Of a DNA stretch of 55,480 nucleotides, positions 23,598 through 31,701 are shown piece after piece (position 1 is the first letter of the stretch; the number at the start of each line of letters is the position of its first letter). This stretch comes from JAWAAW01 sp964353335 (GTDB lineage: Archaea; Nanobdellota; Nanobdellia; Woesearchaeales; ARS49). The notes beneath the pieces are model-generated. The model saw only the letters and a program-made list of their open reading frames with translations, was not told the origin of the DNA and did not search any database. Made by a program: the position numbers and the translations under genes. Where the stretch lies: NCBI GenBank assembly GCA_964353335.1, contig CAYGVI010000006.1, forward strand, positions 1 to 55,480, read 5' to 3'.

Positions 23598-25307
23598 CTA
23601 GAACAGCTCATTGCACAATTCAATAAACATTGCCGAGCTCCAAGCCTGAGAAACACAGCCGTGGCTTGAAAGTGCGCGCGCAGAACTTAATTCAGCATGG
23701 TGGCCGACTGCGCCGAGTTCAAGGATTTCGTGCGAGCTTGCCTCAACTATTTTCTCAATAAAAGGCTTGTATTTTGCAGCGTTTGTCCTGTACAAAACAA
23801 GGGCTGCGAGGTTGTTGAGCCAGAACCAGCTGTCTCCGCGGTGATAGCTCACATTGTCCTGTCCTGTGTAATGGTCTGTGAATAATTCGTGATTAACATC
23901 AATGCTTGACAATCCGCCCCAAGCAAGCCACAATTTCGGCAAAACAGTGTCAAAACATTTCTCCCACTGCTCCCTTGAAAGCAAATCAGGATATGCGTAA
24001 GCAGCGATAAACACATTAGGCCGTATTGTGGAATCATTCAAGCCGTCATAAAGATAACTGCCGTTCCAGAAAGTCTCCCTGACTCTTTGTTCAAGTGTTT
24101 GGCAAAACTCTTTTTCGCCAAGACCTTTTGCCAATGCAAGCGTAAGCGCCTGAATCTCAATGCGCGCACCATCACGAACATCTTTTCCAGCAGAAGTGTC
24201 CATCCAGGTCTCCAAAGGACCATTCATAACAAGCCCATTGCTGACTGACTTTTTAATCACACCGAAAGCATTTTTCAACAAAAGATTTGCTTTTTTCTGG
24301 TCTATTTTGGAAAACAAATCAGCATTTTGGAAATAACGAAGAGCAACCCAGCCAGGACCGTCAGCAGTCCGCAATGAATGCTCCCCATAGGCCAGAGGCA
24401 TTTGCTTTTTTGAAAACGCAGACAAATGCCTTTTCAAAATGTTCTTGGCAAGTGTTTCCTGCCCGATACTTCTCACTGCATTACAGCTCACTGCCTCGTC
24501 GCGAACCCAGAACTGGTAAAACCACGGAATGCCTGCATAAAGCCCTTCATCATCAACAGAAAGCGAGTAAAGGGAATTGCACGCGCACTGGTAAGCAAGA
24601 CCAACCGGTTTTGGCATTTGCGCTTTTACACGCGCAGTCTTTGCAGCAGAGTCAGCCTGTTTGTTAAGCAGTGAATTTCGCGACTTAAGAATTCTTTTCG
24701 CATCCATAATTGCCTTGTTCCTGTTCAGCGCAGCAGAAATTACAAACTCTTCGCCTGAAAGAACGCCAGCATTGAAAACCCAGCGCGAATACGGCTGGCT
24801 TTTCCTGCTTTCATCAAATGCGTAGTGCTGTTCAACCCATTCCTGTTTTGATGAAAAGTCAACATCGCCTGCGACAGCAAGGTGTAAATCATATTCACTT
24901 TTGTCATCGCCAGCATCACGGCGGTCATTTCTTTTTTTGTAGGAAACAACAATGCAGTCTTTTTCCTTTTTGATTTCGTAATGCCTTCCCCATTCGCGGT
25001 TGTCATCAATCATTTTGCAGTCAAGCAGCAAATCAACGCCTGCAGAAGGGGAAAGCTTGACAAGCAATGCATTTTCACCATAAGGCATCACAATCCTCTG
25101 GCTAAGCCCGTCATAATTCCTTCGCACTCCCCAGAGCAGGTTTTGCGCTTCCTTAAGCCTGCTGTTAATGCCAAAATCAACAATTGTCTTGAAAACATCG
25201 TTACCAAGCCGGAAAAAGACCCCCTGATATCTTGACTCAGGATGCGCAGAAAGCCAGGCAAAACCTCCCTGATGGTTTCCAAGAAGCACGCTAGAAGAAT
25301 CTTCCAT
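23598..25307 (-). CDS. Amylo-alpha-1,6-glucosidase (glycogen debranching enzyme, GH133-like)
   Basis: 569 residues. The C-terminal (alpha/alpha)6 catalytic domain from about 225 shows GIPWFYQFWVRDEA, the acidic METWMDT-like PLETWMDTS, NVSYHRGDSWFWLNNLAAL and SSHGCVSQAWSSAMFIE, all features of the GDE C family. The N-terminal 200 residues form the beta-sandwich that precedes it. It removes alpha-1,6 branches of glycogen. The next gene, galT, ends one base before it, so the two are an operon. Together with the GT4 and GH57 genes it argues that the organism stores glycogen. Confidence 0.88.
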   Translation of the reverse strand: MEDSSSVLLGNHQGGFAWLSAHPESRYQGVFFRLGNDVFKTIVDFGINSRLKEAQNLLWGVRRNYDGLSQRIVMPYGENALLVKLSPSAGVDLLLDCKMIDDNREWGRHYEIKKEKDCIVVSYKKRNDRRDAGDDKSEYDLHLAVAGDVDFSSKQEWVEQHYAFDESRKSQPYSRWVFNAGVLSGEEFVISAALNRNKAIMDAKRILKSRNSLLNKQADSAAKTARVKAQMPKPVGLAYQCACNSLYSLSVDDEGLYAGIPWFYQFWVRDEAVSCNAVRSIGQETLAKNILKRHLSAFSKKQMPLAYGEHSLRTADGPGWVALRYFQNADLFSKIDQKKANLLLKNAFGVIKKSVSNGLVMNGPLETWMDTSAGKDVRDGARIEIQALTLALAKGLGEKEFCQTLEQRVRETFWNGSYLYDGLNDSTIRPNVFIAAYAYPDLLSREQWEKCFDTVLPKLWLAWGGLSSIDVNHELFTDHYTGQDNVSYHRGDSWFWLNNLAALVLYRTNAAKYKPFIEKIVEASSHEILELGAVGHHAELSSARALSSHGCVSQAWSSAMFIELCNELF

Positions 25308-25308
25308 T

Positions 25309-26247
25309 TTACTTCCCCCGATAGAATTCTGCAGCGCTCTCAGGCAAAACAGAATTTATAATCGCGCCAGAGCCGCGCTCAAACCCTCCCCAGATTGCGA
25401 TTTGCGGCATAATCTCGATGTGGAAGTGCAAATCCTCCCCAGCAGGCGAATACGTGAGATAAATATTGTAAGAAACCTTGACTGTTTCAAGGCGGACAAG
25501 GACTTTTTTCAGGATATCTGCCAGCTTTGAAAGGTCCCTGACATCTGAAAGCGTCCTTATGTGCTTCTTTGGGAAAATCCAGATTTCGTAATTATACTGC
25601 GAAGCATACGGGCAGAAGGCAAGCCAGTCAGAATTCTCAAAGCAGAGCCTCTCGCTTTTGCCCTCGGCTGCAACAATGTCACAATACGGGCAGCTGATAA
25701 ATTTCTTGACAGCGGAAATTTTCTCGCGCACAGCAGGAGGCACAATTGCAGTGGCAAAAACCTGGCTGTGTGAGTGAATCAGCGAAGTTCCTGCGTGATA
25801 GCCGTGGTTCTTTATGACATTCACGTATTTGATGTTTGGCTTTTTTGAAAGCTCCTCAATCCTGTTCTGGTAAACCTTAAGCACATCTGCAATCTCTGAA
25901 ACATCCAAGTCAGCGAGCTCGCGTCCATGGTCAGGTGTCTCTGTGATTATTTCGTGATAGCCGTAGTTGTGCGCCCAAGTGAAAAACCTGTTGTCTGTCC
26001 TTGGCTCTGCAGGGTCAACAGGCTCAAGCGCCGCGAACTTGTTCGGAAACCACCTGAGCTTCCATTTTTCCTTTGTTCCAATGCGGCCAATTTCAGCAGG
26101 GGTGAGCTGTTCGCTTCCAGGGCAGAAAAAGCAGACTTTCTCAGGGGCAATCACCTGGGCTTCCTTGAACTCGTGAGGCCTTGCCCCGCGGCCGGCTGAA
26201 TAGACAACCCACCGGTCCAGAATGTAATCCTTTCTTAATTCACCCAT
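25309..26247 (-). CDS. galT: Galactose-1-phosphate uridylyltransferase
   Basis: 312 residues of the HIT-like GalT family. The N-terminal half has ELRKDYILDRWVVYSAGR, a CFFCPG zinc-type motif, NKFAALEP and YHEIITETPDH. The active site is IHSHSQVFA (about 157-165), where the middle His takes the UMP; the family motif is usually HPHxQ, so one Pro is Ser here. CPYCDI near 187 and LHFHIEIMP near 275 complete the fold. It swaps UMP between UDP-glucose and galactose-1-phosphate, or acts as a general hexose-1-phosphate nucleotidyltransferase supplying the glycosyltransferase. Confidence 0.9.
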   Translation of the reverse strand: MGELRKDYILDRWVVYSAGRGARPHEFKEAQVIAPEKVCFFCPGSEQLTPAEIGRIGTKEKWKLRWFPNKFAALEPVDPAEPRTDNRFFTWAHNYGYHEIITETPDHGRELADLDVSEIADVLKVYQNRIEELSKKPNIKYVNVIKNHGYHAGTSLIHSHSQVFATAIVPPAVREKISAVKKFISCPYCDIVAAEGKSERLCFENSDWLAFCPYASQYNYEIWIFPKKHIRTLSDVRDLSKLADILKKVLVRLETVKVSYNIYLTYSPAGEDLHFHIEIMPQIAIWGGFERGSGAIINSVLPESAAEFYRGK

Positions 26248-26296
26248 TGTTCCCCCTTTTTCGTACAGGTTCGGTGATAACCTGCTATATAAACCA

Positions 26297-26370
26297 TGCG
26301 ATTTTTGAGCCTTGTTTTACCAATCTTTTGTCAAAAATCGCAGGGTGCTCAAGAACCTGCAGGTTCTCGA
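26297..26370. repeat. Compound palindromic hairpin element
   Basis: A perfect 12-bp inverted repeat TGCGATTTTTGA (26297-26308) / TCAAAAATCGCA (26331-26342) is followed by TCAAGAACCTGCAGGTTCTCGA (26349-26370), a near-perfect palindrome of the TCAAGAACC family. It lies in the 3' trailer of the minus-strand gene at 26380-27009 and upstream of the galT promoter (TATA near 26284-26293). Confidence 0.55.
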
Positions 26371-26379
26371 CACATTTGG

Positions 26380-27009
26380 TTATTCCTTTTGCACGGATTC
26401 AGCAGGCGCCTGAACTGTAACAGGGGGTTTTGGCGTGTCAGGTGTGGCAGCCAAAATGCTGTAAACAAGCCCTGCAGAGGCCAAAATAGAAACAGCGGCA
26501 ATAGTTTTTTTTGCAGCGCCGGACAGGTTTCTGATTATTCCCGGAACCCTTTGTGATTCCTTGATTCCTGTCAGGTCCCTGCCTGCGTCAATGCAATAAC
26601 CGCCAAGCCATCCCACAGGCAGTGCAATTAATGCTGAAAGAGCTGTGCCTGCAATATTTTCTTTCAATGTCGCGCCAGTCAAGGCATACATCGCAGGGGA
26701 AAGAAGTACACTGAAGGCAGCGTAGTACAGGAAATCATGGGTTCCCTGCTTAAATTCAGATGAGTTAGGACTAATGCGGAAATAATTCCTGTAAGCATCC
26801 CTGCCTCTTGCATAAAGAAAAGCAAGCCCTGCATAGCCAAGCCCTGCGCCAAAAAGCCGCATTTTAAGGCAGACATCATCAGGCATGCCAACAATCACAT
26901 TCTCAAGGGTGGCATAAATAGGCGCTGCAGCCACATTGAAAGCAGTCGTATCGATAAGATGCTGTTTGAAGTTTGCTGCCACAATACCGCAAAGTGTCTT
27001 GAATTTCAT
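26380..27009 (-). CDS. Membrane protein of unknown function
   Basis: 209 residues with hydrophobic segments near 52-68, 92-112, 118-145 and 175-190, and a Pro/Val-rich C-terminal tail (PDTPKPPVTVQAPAE). A conserved-looking GYAGLAFLYARGRDAYRNYF motif lies between the first two segments. There is no signal peptide with a clear cleavage site. It is the only gene between galT and the small-protein array and reads away from the array. Family not recognised. Confidence 0.65.
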   Translation of the reverse strand: MKFKTLCGIVAANFKQHLIDTTAFNVAAAPIYATLENVIVGMPDDVCLKMRLFGAGLGYAGLAFLYARGRDAYRNYFRISPNSSEFKQGTHDFLYYAAFSVLLSPAMYALTGATLKENIAGTALSALIALPVGWLGGYCIDAGRDLTGIKESQRVPGIIRNLSGAAKKTIAAVSILASAGLVYSILAATPDTPKPPVTVQAPAESVQKE

Positions 27010-27135
27010 GAGAAAATCCCTTTTGGGCTGAATTTAAACCTTTGCAAGCAGTGTGTGATTAATAGAAAGATATTTATATTGGCAATATACATAAAGGTAT
27101 ATTAAGTTCAGTATCAAAAAAGAAGGTGATAATAC

Positions 27136-27447
27136 ATGGCTGAAGAAGGAAAAGGACTGGCATTAGTCATTCTTGGCATTGTTGCATTGATTGCTATTGT
27201 AGGATTGGTACTGCTGTTCAAGGGATCAGCAACCGGCAATTACGTTGCAGAAAGCACATTCGTGCAGTTTTCCCCGCAGGAAGCATGCGACAGGGTCGGA
27301 TGCCCGCTTAAGGGAATTGAAGGTGTGACTGCAAGCTACGCAACACAGGGGCCATTGATGGCAGTCTGCGCTTGCGCAGGCGGCGATGTCCGCACTCCAA
27401 TAGTCAGGCAGTTTGACTGGCGTACAGAGTTTTACCCACAAGAGTAA
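27136..27447 (+). CDS. Array mini-membrane protein 1 (Cx4C...CxC)
   Basis: 103 residues. A short acidic N-terminus with KG precedes one transmembrane helix (LALVILGIVALIAIVGLVLLF, about 7-27), then an outside domain of about 75 residues with CDRVGC and, after 30 residues, CAC. This first gene of a seven-gene same-strand array has an AAGGTGATAAT ribosome-binding site, with AT-rich promoter-like sequence at 27069-27110. The N-terminus also recalls type IV pilin signals (KG then a hydrophobic stretch), but the exact prepilin motif is not certain. Confidence 0.8.
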   Translation: MAEEGKGLALVILGIVALIAIVGLVLLFKGSATGNYVAESTFVQFSPQEACDRVGCPLKGIEGVTASYATQGPLMAVCACAGGDVRTPIVRQFDWRTEFYPQE

Positions 27448-27450
27448 ACA

Positions 27451-27558
27451 GTGAACAAGATCCGTAATGTCGGCCTTGTAGTACTGGCAATTGTAGGAAT
27501 CATGGGACTGGTCGCGCTCGTGCTTTTGTCAAAGCATGCGCAGATAGCCCTGAAGTAA
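27451..27558 (+). CDS. Array mini-membrane protein 2 (35 residues, TM only)
   Basis: A GTG-started frame of 35 residues, three bases after the stop of gene 1: MNKIRNVGLVVLAIVGIMG... is one transmembrane helix of the same composition as its neighbours, with a short KHAQIALK tail. It lacks the cysteine domain. It may be a degenerate member of the array or a true single-span microprotein; the matching helix and the position argue that it is translated. Confidence 0.55.
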   Translation: MNKIRNVGLVVLAIVGIMGLVALVLLSKHAQIALK

Positions 27559-27579
27559 TCCACCAAGAGGTGAATCATA

Positions 27580-27957
27580 ATGGCAGAAAACAAAGGAATC
27601 GCACTGGCAGTTCTCGGAATAGTCGCTGTGATTTCAGTAGCAGGACTTGTTTTGCTCTTCAATGGGGCAGCAACAGGCCAAATGTCATACAGTTATGTCA
27701 AGCCATTCTACATGATTGAGCAGCCTGCGACAAGGCTGTGCGCAAATATGGACTGCAGCGGCGGAAACGGCGCAATAGTGATTGGCGAGGAAACACACGC
27801 AGATGGAGAATACTGGGTGTGCGGATGCCCTTCAAATTTCGCAGATGTAAACATCGCTGACTGGTCAAACACATGGAACGGCGATCCGGCAAGGAATGGC
27901 AACGACTTCCCCAACTATGAAGCAGTCTGGCGCGTTCGCAAGATAAGAGAGTACTAA
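27580..27957 (+). CDS. Array mini-membrane protein 3 (Cx4C...CxC)
   Basis: 125 residues. N-terminal ENKG, transmembrane helix about 6-26 (IALAVLGIVAVISVAGLVLLF), then an outside domain with CANMDC, a 28-residue acidic insert (GEETHADGEYW) and CGCP. A GAGGTGAAT ribosome-binding site is present. The helix is nearly identical to that of gene 1, so they are paralogues, while the outside domains share mainly the cysteine spacing. The GEETHADG.Y..CGCP stretch recurs in gene 5 (GEGEHADIIG ... CGCP). Confidence 0.8.
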   Translation: MAENKGIALAVLGIVAVISVAGLVLLFNGAATGQMSYSYVKPFYMIEQPATRLCANMDCSGGNGAIVIGEETHADGEYWVCGCPSNFADVNIADWSNTWNGDPARNGNDFPNYEAVWRVRKIREY

Positions 27958-27958
27958 A

Positions 27959-28279
27959 ATGGAAGCTAACGAGGAAGCCGCAGGACTGAGGCTAGTGGCA
28001 CTTGGCTTTATTGCAGTAATTGCAATAGCAGGGCTTGTGCTTCTTTTCACGCAGTCAACAATCACAGGCAACCTTGCAGGAATGCAGAGGCTCGGAACAG
28101 CAGGTGTTATTGAGCGCACTCCATACGAAGCGTGCAGGGATGTCCACATACAAGGACAGCAGTTTGTCTGGGACGGATATTACAACCCATGGGGCAATAC
28201 AATTAACTGCGTTGACCCGCTTGATCCGACAAATCCATACAGGGTATTCAAGGCAGAGCTTAAGCTTGCATACGGGTAA
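27959..28279 (+). CDS. Array mini-membrane protein 4
   Basis: 106 residues, starting one base after the previous stop. Transmembrane helix at about 10-30 (LVALGFIAVIAIAGLVLLF). The outside domain has one Cys in YEACRDV and one in NCVDP, so the CxC pair and second Cys of Cx4C are missing while the PYEAC start matches SPQEAC of gene 1. It is a divergent member, possibly forming a single disulphide. Confidence 0.75.
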   Translation: MEANEEAAGLRLVALGFIAVIAIAGLVLLFTQSTITGNLAGMQRLGTAGVIERTPYEACRDVHIQGQQFVWDGYYNPWGNTINCVDPLDPTNPYRVFKAELKLAYG

Positions 28280-28283
28280 AAAG

Positions 28284-28616
28284 ATGGAAGAAAAAACAAT
28301 TGCGCTGGGCGTTCTTGTAATAGTCGCTGTAATCGCATTATGCTCCTGCGCATTGATTTACAAGAACTCAACTGCAATGGCGGTTTACGAGCAGCCGGCA
28401 AACAACAAGCCGCTGTTCCTCACCACAAGCACTTATGTTGAAGACTTTAACCTCTGCAAACAATACATTTGTGGTTACACATTTGGTTCATACGGAGAGG
28501 GCGAGCACGCAGACATTATTGGGTATGAGGAAATTGAAGGCAACCTTATCTGCGGATGCCCTGACGGCAGGAGCTTCCAGATACGCCCTGACAGGATAGA
28601 GGTGGAGACATTCTGA
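28284..28616 (+). CDS. Array mini-membrane protein 5 (Cx4C...CxC)
   Basis: 110 residues from the ATG at 28284; an apparent longer frame from 28035 runs through gene 4 in another frame and is rejected. Transmembrane helix about 6-26 (IALGVLVIVAVIALCSCALIY) with two extra Cys inside the membrane. The outside domain has CKQYIC, then GEGEHADIIG, then CGCPDGRSF. The TGA overlaps the next ATG. Confidence 0.75.
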   Translation: MEEKTIALGVLVIVAVIALCSCALIYKNSTAMAVYEQPANNKPLFLTTSTYVEDFNLCKQYICGYTFGSYGEGEHADIIGYEEIEGNLICGCPDGRSFQIRPDRIEVETF

Positions 28617-28867
28617 TGAGCGAGCGCCTTGGTTTCGCTCTCGTTCTTCTTGTTGCAATCGCTTCTGTAGCCAGCCTGCTTTTCATGTCAGGAACCAGCC
28701 CGACTGCAAATGTTGTCGCAGGACAGGCTGAGCGCGGAATTAACGCTGACTTGTGCATCAGTGTCAAGTGCATGGGCAGAAACACAGCAGAGCCTATGCT
28801 TAATGCAAAAGGATTCCCCCTCTTAAAGGATGATGGAACTGTGGTCTGCGTCTGCCCGTTTGAGTGA
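28616..28867 (+). CDS. Array mini-membrane protein 6 (Cx4C...CxC)
   Basis: 83 residues, start overlapping the previous stop (TGATG). Transmembrane helix about 4-24 (LGFALVLLVAIASVASLLFM), then CISVKC and, after 30 residues, CVCPFE at the very C-terminus. It is a compact form of the family, showing that the minimal outside unit runs from Cx4C to CxC. Confidence 0.78.
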   Translation: MSERLGFALVLLVAIASVASLLFMSGTSPTANVVAGQAERGINADLCISVKCMGRNTAEPMLNAKGFPLLKDDGTVVCVCPFE

Positions 28868-28870
28868 ACA

Positions 28871-29137
28871 ATGTTAAACTTCAAAATTGACTCTGAATTC
28901 GCACTTGCCGTGCTGGGAATTTTCGCAGTGATACTGATTGTCTGCACAATTCTTTTCGTAAGCCAGAAGCTTGGAATCCAGACTTACAGCGTGCTGCAGG
29001 TCGGCTCGCCGTGCGCAGGCATTTACTGCCCAAACCAGCGCTTTGCCTCGCAGGAGATTGCAAGGGACTGGGACACAGGCATGGTATACTGCGCCTGCGA
29101 TGACGGCACAACAAGGCAGGCAAGATTGTTCTCGTAA
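28871..29137 (+). CDS. Array mini-membrane protein 7 (Cx4C...CxC)
   Basis: 88 residues, three bases after gene 6. Transmembrane helix about 9-29 (FALAVLGIFAVILIVCTILF). Outside, CAGIYC is followed by NQRFASQEIARDW and CACDDG. Last gene of the array; the next gene converges from the other strand 34 bases on. Confidence 0.78.
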   Translation: MLNFKIDSEFALAVLGIFAVILIVCTILFVSQKLGIQTYSVLQVGSPCAGIYCPNQRFASQEIARDWDTGMVYCACDDGTTRQARLFS

Positions 29138-29171
29138 AACGGAAGAAGACAGGGCTTCAAGAAAAAGATAA

Positions 29172-30104
29172 CTAACCTACATCGCGATGACACGTGTCTA
29201 TGCGCTCTTGATTTAGAATCTTTGTGCAGAGTTCTGGGTTTTTTGAGCCGTAAGCAACATTGAGGTAGCATTGGTCTTTGTTTTCTTGAATCTTAACTTT
29301 ATTGCACAGTGAAGAATCAAGTAGGCGCTGTGCAATCTCGGCAAAACAGCCATCTTGATAATATGGCTCCTGGCGTTGAGGCATCATTTCACAAATTGAA
29401 CTGTTCCCTTTCAGAACCGCAACAGAATAGTAGCAATTGTCTTTGGTGTCTGCATTCAGTATTCTGTTGCAAACAGAAAGATCTTGTGTGTTTATTGCTA
29501 CATGCATGTAACATGCTCCTTTAGTTTCATCTTGCAGTTTATCACAAATGGTTGTGTCGTTTCTCACTGCACCAAAATCGAAGTAACAGTTGGTTTGTAT
29601 GTATTGAGTAACTATCTTGTCACAAATGGAAATGTCGTGCCTGTCTTTGGCAAAGAGATATAGACAAGCGTCTTTTTCAACCGGATCTTGTATCAGTTCA
29701 CATACGGATATGTCCTTTTTCCATTGTGCTAAGTCATTATAACAGGTATCCTTTGCAAGTGTGTCGGAAAGTGTGTTGCAGATGGCGACATCTCCTTTAA
29801 CTCGGGCAATATCACTAAGGCAACCGTTTCTTTCCGCTTGCCCAGGAAGTACACCAACAAAATCACACAATCTCGTATTTTGAGTCGCAATGGCAACGCG
29901 CCAATAACAACTGCTGTTCATGGCTCGATCTTGAATTTTGTTGCACACAGAGGTATCCTTTGTATCCGCAGCCAATTTTACGTAACAATCCTCCTTCGCA
30001 GGAACATACTCGATTTTATCACAAGGACCTTGCAGAGGCTTCGCACAACCTGCGGTCAGAAGTATGAACAAAGAAAGAATAATGAAAAACACGCTGCCCT
30101 TCAT
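29172..30104 (-). CDS. Exported Cys-repeat lipoprotein (about ten C-x10-C-x13-C units)
   Basis: 310 residues. Signal peptide with lipobox LLTAGC (Cys about 20). From residue 28 to the C-terminus the protein is a tandem array of about ten 25-residue units: C-x10-C-Y-x(2)-[VL]-A-x(4)-[KRQN]-[DN]-x-[ST]-x-C. Examples are CNKIQDRAMNSSC and CYYSVAVLKGNSSIC. The Cys are so regular that each unit should be a disulphide-stapled helical hairpin, giving a solenoid. It converges on the mini-protein array and ends 34 bases from it. Codon use is more AT-rich than its neighbours. No known family was recognised. Confidence 0.8.
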   Translation of the reverse strand: MKGSVFFIILSLFILLTAGCAKPLQGPCDKIEYVPAKEDCYVKLAADTKDTSVCNKIQDRAMNSSCYWRVAIATQNTRLCDFVGVLPGQAERNGCLSDIARVKGDVAICNTLSDTLAKDTCYNDLAQWKKDISVCELIQDPVEKDACLYLFAKDRHDISICDKIVTQYIQTNCYFDFGAVRNDTTICDKLQDETKGACYMHVAINTQDLSVCNRILNADTKDNCYYSVAVLKGNSSICEMMPQRQEPYYQDGCFAEIAQRLLDSSLCNKVKIQENKDQCYLNVAYGSKNPELCTKILNQERIDTCHRDVG

Positions 30105-30215
30105 AATATTGAGAGTCGTGCATGACTATAAAAATTCTTCTAAAAAATTCACACTGCCAAACTGAACTGTTACAAAATAGCATTCTTTATAATTAACTCC
30201 CTGCTCGCTCTGATT

Positions 30216-30866
30216 ATGCACGAAGCACTGCCTGAGCAGATTAAGGAAGTTCTTGCAAAGCTGAAAATCACTGAGTTCAGGCCTGCGCAGAAAAAAGCAA
30301 TAGATTCAGGGCTGTTCGAAGGCAAAAACCTTCTTGTCTGCACTCCGACAGCTTCTGGAAAGACGCTGATAGCAGAGATGGCTGCTGCAAAATCAATACT
30401 CGAAGGAAAAGGAAAAGCAGTCTATATTGTGCCTCTTGTTGCTCTTGCAAATGAAAAAGCAAAAGACTTCAAGAAGCGCTATGGCCACCTGTTCAAGGTC
30501 GCATTGTCAGTCGGAGACTTTGACTCTTCTGACCCGCATTTGATGGACTATGACCTGATAATCTGCACTGCTGAGAAGCTGGACTCTTTAATCAGGCACC
30601 ACGCACCCTGGCTGAGGTTTGTCAGCGTTGTAATCGTGGATGAAGTTCACCTGCTTAATGATGTCTCAAGAGGACCGACTTTGGAAATTTTGATAACACT
30701 TCTCAAAAAAATATTGCCGCAAGTCCAAGTGATAGGGCTTTCTGCAACAATCGGCAATCCAGGAGAGCTTGCCAAGTGGCTCGGGGCAGAGCTTGTGCTT
30801 GACAGCTGGCGCCCTGTTCCGCTGCACAAGGGCGTTTATCTTGACAACACGATTGAATTTGAGTAA
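30216..30866 (+). pseudogene. Truncated Ski2/Hel308-like helicase (first RecA domain only)
   Basis: 216 residues. Superfamily 2 motifs Q/I (FRPAQKKAI ... TPTASGKTLIAEMAA), Ia (PLVALANEKA), Ib (CTAEKLDSL), II (DEVHLL) and III (LSATIGN) are all present and intact. The frame then stops after KGVYLDNTIEFE with no second RecA domain, winged helix or ratchet domain, where relatives continue for about 500 residues. The next 50 bases carry a TATA box and the ribosome-binding site of DoxX. It may be a remnant after deletion, or a stand-alone domain that cannot unwind on its own. No frameshift continuation was found just downstream. Confidence 0.75.
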
Positions 30867-30915
30867 CTATTTTAAACCAGTTCTGATTCTCAAAGGCAAC
30901 ACTAGAGGTGATAAT

Positions 30916-31323
30916 ATGTTCAAATCACTTGAAAACGCGTATGAATTCGCGGCTTTTCCATTGCGAATCGGCTTGGCTGCAGTATTGCTAACGACAGGAA
31001 TCCTTAACGTGATGGACACAGCAGGAACAACAGAATACATGGCAGGCATTGGCTTGCCTGCGCCAATGGTTTTCGCGATGATTGTAATGATTTCACAGCT
31101 CGTGTGCGGCGCATTCATCCTTCTCGGACTGCTCACGCGAATATCCGCAGTATGGATATCGCTTGTGCTTGCTGCCCTGACAATAATGGCATACTGCGTC
31201 CACTTCCAGACTGCAAACATTACAGCAATAGCACAGAACGTCGCAGTAATCGGCGGCGCTGTCTGCCTGATGCTCTCAGGACCGGGCATATGGAGCCTGG
31301 ACGAGAAGTATTTCTGGGAATAA
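30916..31323 (+). CDS. DoxX-family membrane protein
   Basis: 135 residues from the ATG at 30916, chosen because AGAGGTGATAAT lies directly before it; a longer frame to 30769 lies inside the helicase fragment. Four transmembrane segments. FPLRIGLAAVLLTTGILNVMD matches the first DoxX helix (R-x-x-x-x-x-x-x-x-G in the membrane) and ISQLVCGAFILLGLLTRISA the second pair. DoxX relatives take part in redox or thiol stress complexes in bacteria and in quinone chemistry in archaeal DoxDA; the exact role here is open. Confidence 0.85.
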   Translation: MFKSLENAYEFAAFPLRIGLAAVLLTTGILNVMDTAGTTEYMAGIGLPAPMVFAMIVMISQLVCGAFILLGLLTRISAVWISLVLAALTIMAYCVHFQTANITAIAQNVAVIGGAVCLMLSGPGIWSLDEKYFWE

Positions 31324-31378
31324 ACTTCTTATTTTTTATTTTAATTTAAGAAAAATAATAAAAAAGAAAAAGAAAGTT

Positions 31379-31699
31379 CTAGCCCAGCAGTTCCTTTACA
31401 ACTGCCGCGTTTGCGCAGTAGCCAACCTGATTGAAGTTGATGCTTGCTGCAGTGTAAGGGCTGAAGTCGTCTCCATACTTTGCCCTTCCTGCAGTCTTCA
31501 GCATCTCAACCCCTCGGGCATCAAGCATAAGCTCGCCTGCATTGCAGCCATTAATGGTCAAATCGCTGATTCCCGGCTTTGTAACCTGCGCTGTCGTGCC
31601 AGTTTCCTGGAACATCAGCACAAGCCCTGTAAGCCCGATAATCGCGACCAAACCTACTGCAAGCAAATGCCTTCCAGGATGGTCTTCGGCTTGTTCCAT
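31379..31699 (-). CDS. Single-span small membrane protein related to the 27-29 kb array
   Basis: 106 residues. A charged N-terminus (MEQAEDHPGRH) precedes a transmembrane helix (LLAVGLVAIIGLTGLVLMF) closely resembling those of the array at 27136-29137. The outside domain has one Cys in NGCNAGE and one in GYCANA, no CxC. It is an outlying paralogue on the opposite strand, last in a three-gene minus-strand cluster. Confidence 0.7.
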   Translation of the reverse strand: MEQAEDHPGRHLLAVGLVAIIGLTGLVLMFQETGTTAQVTKPGISDLTINGCNAGELMLDARGVEMLKTAGRAKYGDDFSPYTAASINFNQVGYCANAAVVKELLG

Positions 31700-31701
31700 A
31701 T

